Source: Cedecea davisae DSM 4568 (GTDB taxonomy: Bacteria; Pseudomonadota; Gammaproteobacteria; Enterobacterales; Enterobacteriaceae). From it: DNA of 64,000 nt. The first letter of the stretch is position 1, and each line of letters opens with the position of its first letter. The notes under the pieces are model-generated. The model was not told the origin of the DNA. It made no database searches and was given only the letters and a program-made list of their open reading frames with translations. Below, in pieces: positions 16,355 to 24,630 of this stretch. Made by a program: the position numbers and the translations under genes. The stretch is from contig NZ_KE161030.1 in assembly GCF_000412335.2 (NCBI RefSeq), positions 2,227,787 through 2,291,786 on the forward strand, written 5' to 3'.

Positions 16355-16382
16355 CCCAGGGTTTTCAACAACCTCCCCTGGG
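16355..16382 (+). terminator. Possible terminator hairpin after the small ORF
   Basis: CCCAGGG (16355-16361) pairs with CCCTGGG (16376-16382) over a 14-nt loop, right after the stop codon at 16352. The following T content is low, so factor-independent termination is uncertain. Confidence 0.4.
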
Positions 16383-16483
16383 TTCATATCAGTTTTATGT
16401 TGCCCGGGGGATGTTTTATTGGCCGATAACGTGAAAAACGTTACCTCTTGTCTTGCTGGCGGCATTCAGAGGGAAGAAATAGC

Positions 16484-16636
16484 GTGCCGCAGTGCGTGCA
16501 GACCAGAATTCTGCCTTTCTTTACCTTCGCCGAACTTTGCCGTGACCGGTGCCCGCACCATGGACAGGCCAGACTCACCGAGGGAGAGAAAAACGCTTTA
16601 ATAAAGCTGATATATGACATCAGGCATATCTCGTGA
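16484..16636 (+). CDS. Possible 50-aa Cys/His-containing protein with GTG start
   Basis: A GTG codon at 16484 with GGAAG 7 nt upstream opens a 50-codon frame. It carries Cys residues near the N-terminus (PQC) and a CRDRCPHHG cluster, then a helical Lys/Ile-rich tail (EKNALIKLIYDIRH). The C-x3-C-x-HH pattern could bind a metal. It is not recognised as a known family. The frame is also open upstream to a TTG at 16448. Evidence is the ribosome site and the non-random composition only. Confidence 0.38.
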   Translation: MPQCVQTRILPFFTFAELCRDRCPHHGQARLTEGEKNALIKLIYDIRHIS

Positions 16637-16760
16637 AGGGGTCTGCAACCTTACGCCCGTTACCCGACAATAGCCCTTTATTTAGTTTTTATTTTCTACT
16701 TTTGCGTGGTGTCAGCCACATCAGTGAAATTTTTTGCCAGATGACTCAAAACGAAGCATT

Positions 16761-16795
16761 AGCGTTCCCGCTCTTAACGCAAGAGAGGGAACGCT
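16761..16795 (-). terminator. Long hairpin after the phytase-like gene
   Basis: AGCGTTCCC-g-CTCTT (16761-16775) pairs with AAGAG-a-GGGAACGCT (16781-16795), giving 14 paired positions around one mismatch and a 5-nt loop. It lies 9 bp beyond the minus-strand stop codon. The T tract is weak. Confidence 0.6.
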
Positions 16796-16803
16796 CCAAA
16801 TAA

Positions 16804-18141
16804 TTATTTCAGCGGCTCCGCCAGCTTAATCACCCACAGCTCATTCTGTGATTCTGGCTTCTCCAGCGGCTTCAGCTCGATTTTAGCATCCACTTCTTTT
16901 CCGTCTTTCAGCAGGTGACCCTTGCCGTCAACCTGATAGTCGTCGGCTTTATCCAGCACCGCCTGCAGGCCAAAATCGTTATCGTTGATAACCGCGATGG
17001 TCTGGTTATCAATCAGCGCCATTCCTTCGGCTTTCTCCTGCTGCCAGCCAAGCTTGCGCAGGTCGGCAACTTCTTTCTTGCTCGCCAGTTTGATACCGCG
17101 CGCTTTCAACTGCTCCGCGTCATCAAATTCAGGCGCTTTTTCTTTATCGAAGCTCGACAGGTCAGAAGCGTCTTTCAGGTCAACAACATAGACCAGGTTA
17201 CGCATCTGTTTATTCTTGTCGCCACCCTGCTCAATCAGCAGCAGGCGATGATTGTCCAGCGCCACAATGTCACCGATTTTGGCATCTTTGGCCTTTTTGT
17301 AGACATCAACGTCTATCGGGTAGCCGTACATTTCAGTTTTGCCGGTCGCCGGATCAAGGCTGACCAGGCGAGTAAACTGTGCGCTGTTTTTGGTTTTACC
17401 GTCGATGTCGAGCGTGCTTTGCACCGCAGCGATAATACGGCCATCTGGCATACGGGTAATGCCTTCAAAACCGCGGTTCGGCTGGCGCCATTTGACGATG
17501 TTTGGCAGCCCGCCGGCCACGCCTTGCTCACCATGCTCCGCCTGCGGGCCGTATTTCTTCAGAATTTTGCCGTTAGCGTCGATGTTTAGCACAAACGGGC
17601 CATATTCATCGCAGATCCAATATCCGCCTTTACCGTCCGGCGTGATGCCTTCGGTATCCAGCCCGCGCTTGTCGCTGCTGAGCTGTTTCAACGTGTCGCT
17701 GAGCGCGATTTCATTGGTCGCACCGATAAGACCTTCCGGCAGCGGCAGGCCGCTAATTGGCCCCTGGTCATCATGCAGTGGTTTGGCATCCACGGCTTCG
17801 GCTTTGCCATTCCCGACACGAATGGTCATCAGCAGCGGGGTAAATTTGGGATTAGCAAAAATCTTTGACTCTTTTTTACCCGCCTTCGGCGAGTCAGCAT
17901 TTGGCCCGCGATCGGTTACCGTAGCGAACACCAGATCATCGCCCTGCTTGCCGATAAATGTCAGGCCTGAACCCACGCCCACCGGCAAGCCATGCGGGAA
18001 GTTAGCGGCGTATTCACCTTTGTATTCCACGCTATCACCTTGCGGGAACGTGACAACGTAACGATCAGTCTGCGCATCAGCAGCGTGACCGGCCAGAGGT
18101 AAAACGGTACTGCAAAGCAAGGCAAGTGTTTTTAATTTCAT
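16804..18141 (-). CDS. Exported esterase-like/phytase-like beta-propeller protein
   Basis: 445 aa. A Sec signal peptide (MKLKTLALLCSTVLPLAGHA) is followed by a phytase-like domain with GVGSGLTFIGKQGDDLVFAT, DRGPNADSP, LDTEGITPDGKGGYWICDEYGPF and NRGFEGITRMPDGRI, the repeated Asp/Glu/Gly blade motifs of the esterase-like activity of phytase family. A periplasmic phosphatase- or lactonase-like role is possible; the substrate is unknown. The frame extends to 18276, but the start at 18141 gives the signal peptide at the N-terminus. Confidence 0.82.
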   Translation of the reverse strand: MKLKTLALLCSTVLPLAGHAADAQTDRYVVTFPQGDSVEYKGEYAANFPHGLPVGVGSGLTFIGKQGDDLVFATVTDRGPNADSPKAGKKESKIFANPKFTPLLMTIRVGNGKAEAVDAKPLHDDQGPISGLPLPEGLIGATNEIALSDTLKQLSSDKRGLDTEGITPDGKGGYWICDEYGPFVLNIDANGKILKKYGPQAEHGEQGVAGGLPNIVKWRQPNRGFEGITRMPDGRIIAAVQSTLDIDGKTKNSAQFTRLVSLDPATGKTEMYGYPIDVDVYKKAKDAKIGDIVALDNHRLLLIEQGGDKNKQMRNLVYVVDLKDASDLSSFDKEKAPEFDDAEQLKARGIKLASKKEVADLRKLGWQQEKAEGMALIDNQTIAVINDNDFGLQAVLDKADDYQVDGKGHLLKDGKEVDAKIELKPLEKPESQNELWVIKLAEPLK

Positions 18142-18335
18142 GGTTTTTATACACATCAGTGGTTGAAGTACCGGAGTTATAAAATAGACAGATGACAGTA
18201 AGATTACACTTTGTGCGCTTAACTCGCGCGACGGTAAATATCCGGCTCCCTCTGCCGATAACCCTACAGCCAGCAATGACGAAGAGCGTTCGCCGCTGGC
18301 AGGGAAAGAATATTTTATCGATGTAAGGATTAATT

Positions 18336-19874
18336 ATGTCAGTCAGGCGTTTTTCGATTTTAGTTTTCAGTACGTTACTGCTTATTTTTCTCGCCAGCAC
18401 CGCCACCAATATCTGGTCTCTCACCCGCAGCAACCACGCCCTAAATGACGTAAATAGCGAAATTCGCGTTGTGTTATCGGTTATCGACCCGATCAACCAT
18501 AGCCGCACCATGCGCGTACGCGCGATGCAGGCAGTCCAGGAGATGGACCTGGGTAACGCGGCACAGGCAACAAAGAGCCTTGAAGGCGCAAGCGAAGCGT
18601 TGGGCAAAGCTGATTCCAGCTTCCAGGGCTATATCAACGCCGTTAAACAGCCCGGAGAGCAGATGCTTGCCGATGACTACAAAGCAGCTTATCTCACCTA
18701 TCGTGACCGGGGCCTGCAACCCCTGCTGGATGCGGCAAAAGCCAATGATAAAACGCGCTCTACCGAACTGGTAACGGCGACAATTCCAATGCTCGATCGC
18801 CAATTTGAGATAACGCTGGATAAACTGCTTGCCTTCCGGGAACAACATGCCCGCCAGCTAAATGAAAACGCCCAAAGCGGGTTCCACTCAAGCCTGGTCA
18901 CCCTCGCCCTGTTTGCAGCACTGTTTATCGCTATTCTGGCCGCTATCTTTATTCTGCTTAAAGTCCGCGTGCTTAAAGAACTGGATACCGCCAAAGCCCA
19001 CTGCACTGAAATTGCTAACGGCCTTCTGCATCGCTCGATTGAGATCAAGTCTAAAGATGAAATTGGTGAAATGATGCATAGCCTCGAGCAGATGCGTCTT
19101 TCCCTCACCGAAATCATCGGCCAGGTGCGCGAGTCCAGCCATACCGTGGCTCACGCCTCCGAAGAGATAGCCGCGGGCAATACCGACTTATCCGCCAGAA
19201 CCGAAGAGCAAGCCGCCTCACTTGGCGAAACTGCCGCCAGTATGGAACAGCTTACGGTGACGGTAAAACGCACCTCAGAAAGCTCGCACCAGGCAAATAC
19301 GCTGGCTAACGGCATGCTGGCCGCCGCCAACGACGGGCAGCAGATTGTCAATCAGGTTATTGATTCTATGCGCAATATCGAAACCAGCTCCGGCAAAATC
19401 GACAGCATTATTTCAATTATCGAGGATATCGCCTTCCAGACGAATATTCTGGCTCTCAACGCGGCGGTTGAAGCCGCCCGCGCAGGAGAGCAAGGCCGTG
19501 GCTTCGCGGTAGTTGCGTCCGAGGTGCGTAACCTGGCACAACGTTCCTCCGTCGCCGCGAAAGAGATAAAAGATTTGATTGAGCTTTCCGGGCAGCAGGT
19601 GACCAACGGCAGCGAGCTGGTGAACCGCGCCGGACAGAGTATGCAACGCATCTCCTCTTCCATTAATCAGGTCACGACTCTGATGGCAGAAATTGCGGTG
19701 TCCACCGGCGAGCAGAGCCGCGGCATCGAACAGATTAACCAGGCCGTGCTGCAAATGGACGTGGTAACCCAGCAGAATGCCGCCTTGGTGGAGCAGGCTT
19801 CCGCCGCCGCGATGTCGTTAAAAGAGCAGTCGCAGATGCTAAATGAATCAGTATCGGTATTTAAACTGGCCTGA
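18336..19874 (+). CDS. Methyl-accepting chemotaxis protein (Tar/Tsr-type)
   Basis: 512 aa. TM1 ([18 protein letters not shown]) leads to a four-helix periplasmic ligand domain (residues ~32-190), TM2 ([20 protein letters not shown]), HAMP and the methyl-accepting domain. The hairpin tip [30 protein letters not shown] is the conserved signalling motif. It ends VSVFKLA without the CheR/CheB-tethering NWETF-type pentapeptide of the major receptors, so it is a low-abundance-type receptor relying on others for adaptation. AAGGA precedes the start. The ligand cannot be inferred. Confidence 0.92.
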   Translation: MSVRRFSILVFSTLLLIFLASTATNIWSLTRSNHALNDVNSEIRVVLSVIDPINHSRTMRVRAMQAVQEMDLGNAAQATKSLEGASEALGKADSSFQGYINAVKQPGEQMLADDYKAAYLTYRDRGLQPLLDAAKANDKTRSTELVTATIPMLDRQFEITLDKLLAFREQHARQLNENAQSGFHSSLVTLALFAALFIAILAAIFILLKVRVLKELDTAKAHCTEIANGLLHRSIEIKSKDEIGEMMHSLEQMRLSLTEIIGQVRESSHTVAHASEEIAAGNTDLSARTEEQAASLGETAASMEQLTVTVKRTSESSHQANTLANGMLAAANDGQQIVNQVIDSMRNIETSSGKIDSIISIIEDIAFQTNILALNAAVEAARAGEQGRGFAVVASEVRNLAQRSSVAAKEIKDLIELSGQQVTNGSELVNRAGQSMQRISSSINQVTTLMAEIAVSTGEQSRGIEQINQAVLQMDVVTQQNAALVEQASAAAMSLKEQSQMLNESVSVFKLA

Positions 19875-19888
19875 TTCGGCTGGCAAAG

Positions 19889-19916
19889 TGCCGCCTCGTA
19901 TCTCAACGCGGCGGCA
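19889..19916 (+). terminator. Hairpin after the chemoreceptor gene
   Basis: TGCCGCC (19889-19895) pairs with GGCGGCA (19910-19916), 14 bp after the stop. T content after it is modest, so it is a possible terminator. Confidence 0.5.
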
Positions 19917-20004
19917 TCTTGTTAATGTTTTGTAGTGATAAATGTTGATCTGGGTCACGGTCTGCCGTTAAATACAGGCTCTTGTTACTATTCTGTTACT
20001 CATC

Positions 20005-20922
20005 ATGATCGTTCGTCCACATCAACATTGGCTGGCCCGGCTGTTTGTCTGGCATGGCTCGGTACTGGAAAAAATCTATTCCCGCCTGCTGCTGAACCTC
20101 GCACTTTCAATCAGCGTGATTTTCTTTCTGCCGTGGTATGAAACGCTTGGCATCAAGCTGACCATTGCTCCATTCAGCATCCTCGGCGTTGCTATTGCTA
20201 TCTTTCTGGGGTTTCGCAATAGCGCCTGTTACGCCCGTTTTAACGAAGCGAGACTGCTTTGGGGCCAGCTGGCAATCACCTCCCGCTCGCTGCTGCGCGA
20301 GGTGAAAACGCTGTCCGGTGAGCAACCAGAGGCGGTACAGCAGTTCGTCAATTTGCAGGTTGCCTTTTGCAACAGCCTGCGCATGACGCTGCGTAAAAAG
20401 CCGCAGCACGAAACGTTGAGCCGCTTTCTTACGCCGCAGGATTTAGCCTGGGTGAGCGAGAGCCACGCGCCCTGCAACCGTATTTTAATGTTGATGGGCA
20501 GTTGGCTGAACGACTGGCGTAGGCGCGGTGTTATCTCGGACGTGCTGTGGCGCAGCCTTGATAATCATCTCAACGAGCTGTCTGCGGTTTCTGGCGGCTG
20601 CGAGCGCATCATCTCCACTCCTATGCCGTTTGCCTATAGCCTTATCCAGCACCGCACGGTCTATATTTTCTGCATTATGCTGCCGTTTGCCCTGGTGACC
20701 GACCTGCATTACATGACGCCGTTTGTCTCGGTCTTTGTTTCCTACACCTTTATCTCGCTGGACTCGCTGGCGGAAGAGCTGGAGGATCCGTTTGGCACCG
20801 AGGATAACGATCTGCCGCTGGATGCCATTTGCGTAGCCATCGAGCGTGATTTGCGGGATATGAATGACGAGGCGGAGAAACCGGAAGCCCTGAAGCCTAA
20901 CCGGCATTATCGGCTGAACTAA
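20005..20922 (+). CDS. yneE: YneE-like bestrophin-family membrane protein
   Basis: 305 aa, the same length as E. coli YneE. Two hydrophobic pairs are visible (LLLNLALSISVIFFLPW with IAPFSILGVAIAIFLGFRNS, and VYIFCIMLPFALVTDLHYMTPFVSV). RFNEARLLWGQL follows the first pair, and the second leads to the conserved acidic EELEDPFG motif, the bestrophin Ca-clasp-type signature. Bestrophins are pentameric anion or cation channels; the enterobacterial protein's role is not established. No clear Shine-Dalgarno precedes the ATG at 20005. Confidence 0.87.
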   Translation: MIVRPHQHWLARLFVWHGSVLEKIYSRLLLNLALSISVIFFLPWYETLGIKLTIAPFSILGVAIAIFLGFRNSACYARFNEARLLWGQLAITSRSLLREVKTLSGEQPEAVQQFVNLQVAFCNSLRMTLRKKPQHETLSRFLTPQDLAWVSESHAPCNRILMLMGSWLNDWRRRGVISDVLWRSLDNHLNELSAVSGGCERIISTPMPFAYSLIQHRTVYIFCIMLPFALVTDLHYMTPFVSVFVSYTFISLDSLAEELEDPFGTEDNDLPLDAICVAIERDLRDMNDEAEKPEALKPNRHYRLN

Positions 20923-20946
20923 TCAGCTGCGCTGGGCCTGAAATAT

Positions 20947-20967
20947 CCTCTCCCTGTGTGGGAGAGG
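20947..20967. terminator. Hairpin between convergent yneE and ArsR-type genes
   Basis: CCTCTCCC-tgtgt-GGGAGAGG, followed on the plus strand by AAAACG. The same arms recur after speG at 50896-50919, so this is a dispersed hairpin element that may act as terminator for both convergent genes. Confidence 0.6.
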
Positions 20968-20973
20968 AAAACG

Positions 20974-21654
20974 CTAAAACACCACGCCAAACACTTTCCC
21001 CAGCCTGCGCTTGCCGGTGTCGGAAATATGCAGTTCACGGCTGACTAAATCGCGTTTTACCCACCCTTTTTGCTCGCAGGTGTGCAGAAGCGCTTTTCCC
21101 AATTGGCCGCCAAGATGCTCGCGCCTTTCGCTCCAGTCCAGGCAGCCGCAGACCTGGCGCCGCCGCGACGAGCCGATATCTATATTTACCCCAAGCCCAA
21201 GCAGTTGCTCACGCCCATGATTCGTTAACTCGTAGCCTTCACCCTCCAGCCAGTTAAGCTGAAACAGCGAGTCGTGAATGGCTACCGCAACTTCTCCGGC
21301 CATGTGGTCGTAGCAGGTTCGGGCGTAGCGTAAATTGTCGGGGGTTTTGCTGCGCAAAGATGCTCTATCCATTCCCGCAAGCCCCATCAGGCCCTCAAGC
21401 GCCCCGGCTATTTGGCTGCTGTAAAGCCGGTAGTAGCGGTGCCGACCCTGCTGCACGCAGGCAATTAGCGACTGTTCCATCAGCTTTGCCAGATGGCTGC
21501 TGGCGGTAGAAGGCGCAACATTTGCCATCACGCTCAGCTCGGTAGCCGTCCAGGCGCGGCCGTCCATCAGCGCGCACAGCATGCTGGCACGGGTTTTATC
21601 GGCAATCGCGGAGGCGACGGCGGCGAGGCGGGTTTCGAGAAAATTGGTTTCCAT
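20974..21654 (-). CDS. ArsR-family winged-helix regulator with C-terminal extension
   Basis: 226 aa. The first ~100 residues are an ArsR/SmtB winged helix (RASMLCALMDGRAWTATELS, APSTASSHLAKLMEQSLI, QQGRHRYYRL). The remaining half contains CGCLDWSERREHLGGQLGKA, seen in the longer ArsR-type regulators next to monooxygenase and transporter genes. Classical metal-binding ELCVCDL is absent. It is divergent from the ABM-TauE gene pair with a 75-bp intergenic region and probably represses it. The effector is unknown. Confidence 0.84.
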   Translation of the reverse strand: METNFLETRLAAVASAIADKTRASMLCALMDGRAWTATELSVMANVAPSTASSHLAKLMEQSLIACVQQGRHRYYRLYSSQIAGALEGLMGLAGMDRASLRSKTPDNLRYARTCYDHMAGEVAVAIHDSLFQLNWLEGEGYELTNHGREQLLGLGVNIDIGSSRRRQVCGCLDWSERREHLGGQLGKALLHTCEQKGWVKRDLVSRELHISDTGKRRLGKVFGVVF

Positions 21655-21729
21655 ATTTCGATGCTCAGCGAAGCGTCCGGTCCGGCGATGATTTAGGGTT
21701 AATGCGACATAACAACAAGGAGCAACCTG

Positions 21730-22089
21730 ATGATCGCCGTGATTTTTGAAGTTCTGCCAGCAAAGAATAACTATAACCGCTATCTTGACCTGGCGGCAGA
21801 GCTTAAACCGCTGCTGGCGGAAATAGACGGGTTTATTTCAATCGAACGTTTTCAGAGCCTTAGCGAACCGCAGAAAATTCTTTCGCTCTCGTTCTGGCGT
21901 GATGAAGCCGCCGTGTTGCAGTGGCGCAATCAGGAGATGCATCGGGGCGTACAAAGCCAGGGGCGCAATTCCGTGTTTGAAAATTACCGTCTGCGGGTGG
22001 CTCACGTCGTACGTGATTACGGCATGTTTGACCGGGAGCAGGCCCCTCAGGACAGCCGCAGCGCCCACGAAGGAAATCCTCATGAATGA
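21730..22089 (+). CDS. Antibiotic-biosynthesis-monooxygenase (ABM) domain protein
   Basis: 119 aa of ferredoxin-like ABM fold: VIFEVLPAKNNYNRYLDLAA, EIDGFISIERFQSL, ILSLSFWRDEAAVLQWRNQ. The HRGVQSQGRNSVFENYRLRVAHV segment is typical of the group that sits with ArsR regulators. AAGGAG lies 8 nt before the ATG. It overlaps the TauE/SafE gene by 8 bp, so the two are translationally coupled. These small dimeric proteins often act as monooxygenases or stress sensors without a prosthetic group; the substrate here is unknown. Confidence 0.84.
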   Translation: MIAVIFEVLPAKNNYNRYLDLAAELKPLLAEIDGFISIERFQSLSEPQKILSLSFWRDEAAVLQWRNQEMHRGVQSQGRNSVFENYRLRVAHVVRDYGMFDREQAPQDSRSAHEGNPHE

Positions 22090-22825
22090 ATTGACGCTAA
22101 CGCTGGCAATTGCGGCAACCTTCGTGCTGGCGGGCACGGTCAAGGGCGTAACCGGAATGGGGCTGCCGACGGTTGCGATGGGCATTCTTGGTTCGCTTAT
22201 TTCTCCGCTAGCCGCAGCAGGTATGCTGCTTCTACCCTCCTTCCTGACCAATTTGTTCCAGCTTTATGAAGGCGGCAACCTGCCTGCTTTGCTGAAGCGC
22301 CTGTGGCCGATGATGTTGACCATTGTGCTCGGCACGCTGGCCAGCAGCAGCCTGCTAGCCTCCGGGAGTAGCCACGCCACGACTATCGCCCTGGGCACAG
22401 CGCTGATTATCTATGCGCTGTGGACGCTATTTGCCAGTCCCCTGCACATTCCTCCACGCCATGAACCCTGGCTTTCGCCGCTGATAGGCCTGCTAACCGG
22501 CCTGCTGACCGGCGGAACCGGCGTGTTTGTTATCCCCGCAGTGCCTTATATCCAGTCGCTGGGTTTACAGCGCGATGAGCTGGTACAGGCTCTCGGGCTG
22601 TCGTTCACCTTCTCCACTCTCGCGCTGGCCGCCGGGCTTTGGTGGCACGGAGCTCTGCAAGATATTGCCCTGGGCACTTCGGTAATGGCGGTACTCGCCG
22701 CGCTTATCGGGCTGTTTGCCGGGCAGCGTATTCGCAAGCGCATCAGCCCGGTTGCGTTTAAGCGCGGCTTTCTGGTCTGCCTGATACTGCTTGGCGCGGA
22801 TATGGTGCTACGCGCGCTGCTCTAG
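22082..22825 (+). CDS. TauE/SafE-family membrane transporter (sulfite/sulfoacetate-exporter type)
   Basis: 247 aa with about eight TM segments. VKGVTGMGLPTVAMGILG and GLLTGLLTGGTGVFVIP are the two inverted-repeat glycine-rich motifs of TauE/SafE. The start at 22082 overlaps the ABM stop (ATGAATGA); the frame itself opens earlier but the extension is shadow sequence of the ABM gene. Family members move sulfite or organosulfonates across the inner membrane. The convergent rhodanese gene fits a sulfur theme. Confidence 0.86.
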   Translation: MNELTLTLAIAATFVLAGTVKGVTGMGLPTVAMGILGSLISPLAAAGMLLLPSFLTNLFQLYEGGNLPALLKRLWPMMLTIVLGTLASSSLLASGSSHATTIALGTALIIYALWTLFASPLHIPPRHEPWLSPLIGLLTGLLTGGTGVFVIPAVPYIQSLGLQRDELVQALGLSFTFSTLALAAGLWWHGALQDIALGTSVMAVLAALIGLFAGQRIRKRISPVAFKRGFLVCLILLGADMVLRALL

Positions 22826-23211
22826 GCAAAGGCCAGTTTCTCATCTTCCCACCCGGTGATGCCGCCCGGCATCACTTTTACCGGCCTGCCGAGGCGGGCC
22901 AGTTTGAGCGCGGCCTGGTCGGCTCCGTTGCAGTGCGGTCCGGCACAATAAACAACGAACAGCGTATCCAACGGCCATTCAGCCATGCGATCCGCGGTAA
23001 TAAAACGATGGGGTAAATGAATTGCGCCGGGAATATGGCGGCGGGAAAAAGTTTGTTCCGTTCCAACCACATGCAGAATAACGAAGTCTGTTTCGCCGCT
23101 CTGGATAGCGGCATTCACATCCGCACAGTCGGTTTCCAGAGACAATTTGTGCAGGTAATGCGCGGCGGCAATATCAGGTGCAGCGGCCGGGTAATCGGTA
23201 ACATAGCTCAT
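22822..23211 (-). CDS. Rhodanese-like sulfurtransferase domain protein
   Basis: 129 aa, a single rhodanese domain with DFVILHVVGTEQTFSRRHIPGAIHLP and the active-site loop VYCAGPHCNGAD, where Cys is the persulfide carrier. GGWED-like GGITGWEDEK closes the domain. Two ATGs are adjacent; the second (23211) has AGGAGG at 6 nt and is preferred. The stop overlaps the TauE stop by 4 bp (convergent). It is divergent from ftrA, whose product probably controls it. Confidence 0.88.
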   Translation of the reverse strand: MSYVTDYPAAAPDIAAAHYLHKLSLETDCADVNAAIQSGETDFVILHVVGTEQTFSRRHIPGAIHLPHRFITADRMAEWPLDTLFVVYCAGPHCNGADQAALKLARLGRPVKVMPGGITGWEDEKLAFA

Positions 23212-23277
23212 CATAGTCCTCCTTTTAGAATGAGCTTTGATTGTGCCGGACAGGCCCCCTCTTGACAGCTGGCATAA

Positions 23278-24282
23278 ATGACCATTAGCGTAAAGATTAT
23301 GACAAAATTAATCGCTGCCGCTAAAAATCCGCTGGTCGTCGCAATCGCTTACGACGGGCTTTGCACTTTCGAATTCGGCGTTGCCGTCGAGATCTTTGGC
23401 CTGCCGCGCCCGGAAATGGGCGAAAACTGGTATCGCTTTGCCGTTGCGGGGGTTGAACCCGGCGAACTCCGGGCAATGGGAGGTATAAGGCTGACGGTGG
23501 ACGGAGGGCCCGAGCTGCTCGATACGGCCAGCCTGATAATTGTTCCCGGCTGGCGAGGCGTTGACCAACCTGTGCCGGAAGCGCTTATCCGGGCGTTGCA
23601 GGCTGCTCACCGGCGCGGAGCGCGCATCATGTCTATTTGCTCCGGCGTGTTTGTCCTGGCGGCTGCCGGGCTGCTCAACGGCAAGCGGGCAACCACCCAC
23701 TGGCGCTACACCTCAGCTTTGCAGACTCGCTTCCCGGAAATTGAAGTTGTGCCGGACGTGCTCTACCTGGATAACGGCGATGTGCTGACCTCGGCAGGTA
23801 GCGCGGCAGGAATAGATTTGTGCCTTTATCTGGTGCGCCAGGATTTTGGCTCTGCCGCGGCCAATAGCGTCGCACGGCGCCTGGTCGTTCAGCCCCACCG
23901 TGACGGAGGCCAGGCTCAGTTTATTGAGCAGGCGGTGCCCGTTGAGTATGAAGGCGAACGCTTTGCTCCGCTGTTTGACCATCTCCAGCGTCATCTGGCA
24001 GATAATCATTCCGTGGCGAGCATGGCGGCCTTTGTCGGTATGAGCTCACGAACTTTTTTACGCAGGTTTGAGGCCGCAACCGGTATGACTCCGGCGCGCT
24101 GGCTGCTGCAAACCCGGCTCAAACGCAGTCGCGAACTGCTGGAGAACAGCCAGATGCAGGTGGAACAGATAGCCGAACTGGCCGGTTTTGGTTCCGCTGC
24201 GACCCTGCGGCATCATTTCCGGAAACATTTACGCACCTCTCCCGGCGCTTATAGAAGTACATTTACTTCTCAAAACGAATAA
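23278..24282 (+). CDS. ftrA: FtrA-like transcriptional regulator (DJ-1/PfpI + AraC HTH)
   Basis: 334 aa. The N-terminal DJ-1/PfpI domain (VVAIAYDGLCTFEFGVAVEIFG, the elbow IMSICSGVFVLAAAGLL with Cys) is followed by a C-terminal AraC/XylS domain (HSVASMAAFVGMSSRTFLRRF, VEQIAELAGFGSAATLRHHF RK). This is the GlxA/FtrA layout. It sits divergently next to the rhodanese gene, the usual context of the regulator annotated FtrA. An internal ATG at 23299 is an alternative start. The effector is unknown; the DJ-1 domain probably does not catalyse. Confidence 0.86.
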   Translation: MTISVKIMTKLIAAAKNPLVVAIAYDGLCTFEFGVAVEIFGLPRPEMGENWYRFAVAGVEPGELRAMGGIRLTVDGGPELLDTASLIIVPGWRGVDQPVPEALIRALQAAHRRGARIMSICSGVFVLAAAGLLNGKRATTHWRYTSALQTRFPEIEVVPDVLYLDNGDVLTSAGSAAGIDLCLYLVRQDFGSAAANSVARRLVVQPHRDGGQAQFIEQAVPVEYEGERFAPLFDHLQRHLADNHSVASMAAFVGMSSRTFLRRFEAATGMTPARWLLQTRLKRSRELLENSQMQVEQIAELAGFGSAATLRHHFRKHLRTSPGAYRSTFTSQNE

Positions 24283-24290
24283 TTTACCAC

Positions 24291-24325
24291 CGGTTAGGCA
24301 TTGTTTAAGTTGTGTACGCTATGAT
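24291..24325 (+). promoter_or_regulatory. PhoP-box promoter of mgtS
   Basis: CGGTTA-ggcat-TGTTTA (24291-24307) is a tandem PhoP half-site pair with the required 5-bp spacer, and TATGAT (24320-24325) follows 12 bp later. The 12-bp distance from PhoP box to -10 is the class-I PhoP promoter geometry. The predicted transcript starts near 24332, about 72 nt before mgtS. Confidence 0.75.
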
Positions 24326-24403
24326 GGCTCCACTCATCTGAGTAAACCCTTTTTTATCACGCGAGGTATTTCTATAGAAATGCAGTAATCTGGAGGATTA
24401 ATT

Positions 24404-24499
24404 ATGTTAGGGAACATGAACGTATTTATGGCAGTACTCGGAATAATCTTGTTTTCCGGTTTCCTTGCCGCCTGGTTTAGCCACAAATGGGATGACTAA
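24404..24499 (+). CDS. mgtS: MgtS small inner-membrane protein stabilising the MgtA Mg2+ importer
   Basis: 31 aa, too short for ordinary gene calling. It matches E. coli MgtS (YneM) at all but one position as I recall it, with Trp in place of Tyr at residue 24. One TM helix (VFMAVLGIILFSGFLAAWF) is followed by the hydrophilic end SHKWDD. The start at 24404 has TGGAGG 9 nt upstream. In E. coli MgtS is induced through PhoPQ at low Mg2+, protects MgtA from proteolysis by FtsH and affects PitA. The PhoP-box promoter upstream supports the same regulation here. Confidence 0.95.
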   Translation: MLGNMNVFMAVLGIILFSGFLAAWFSHKWDD

Positions 24500-24525
24500 T
24501 GAACGGTGACCTTCCCCCACCTACG

Positions 24526-24567
24526 ACGCCTCTCGCGAAATAATATTTCCGGGAGGCGTTTTCTTTT
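24526..24567 (+). terminator. Terminator of mgtS
   Basis: ACGCCTC (24526-24532) pairs with GAGGCGT (24553-24559), with an inner GAAAT-aat-ATTTC stem, followed by TTTTCTTTT. Confidence 0.85.
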
Positions 24568-24582
24568 GTACTGCACCAGAAA

Positions 24583-24610
24583 TAAAAAACCGCCAGCAGG
24601 CTGACGGTTT
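24583..24610 (-). terminator. Terminator of the CsgG-type lipoprotein operon
   Basis: AAACCGCCAG (24587-24596) pairs with CTGACGGTTT (24601-24610) with one mismatch. On the minus strand it is followed by a T run (the A tract at 24583-24589). It lies 20 bp after the DUF799 stop. Confidence 0.8.
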
Positions 24611-24630
24611 GTGAATGAATCGGTCAACTA

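Noticed and set aside
24500..24525. MgrR small RNA next to mgtS
   Set aside because: Only about 26 bp separate the mgtS stop from its terminator, too little for the ~100-nt RNA; no match visible.
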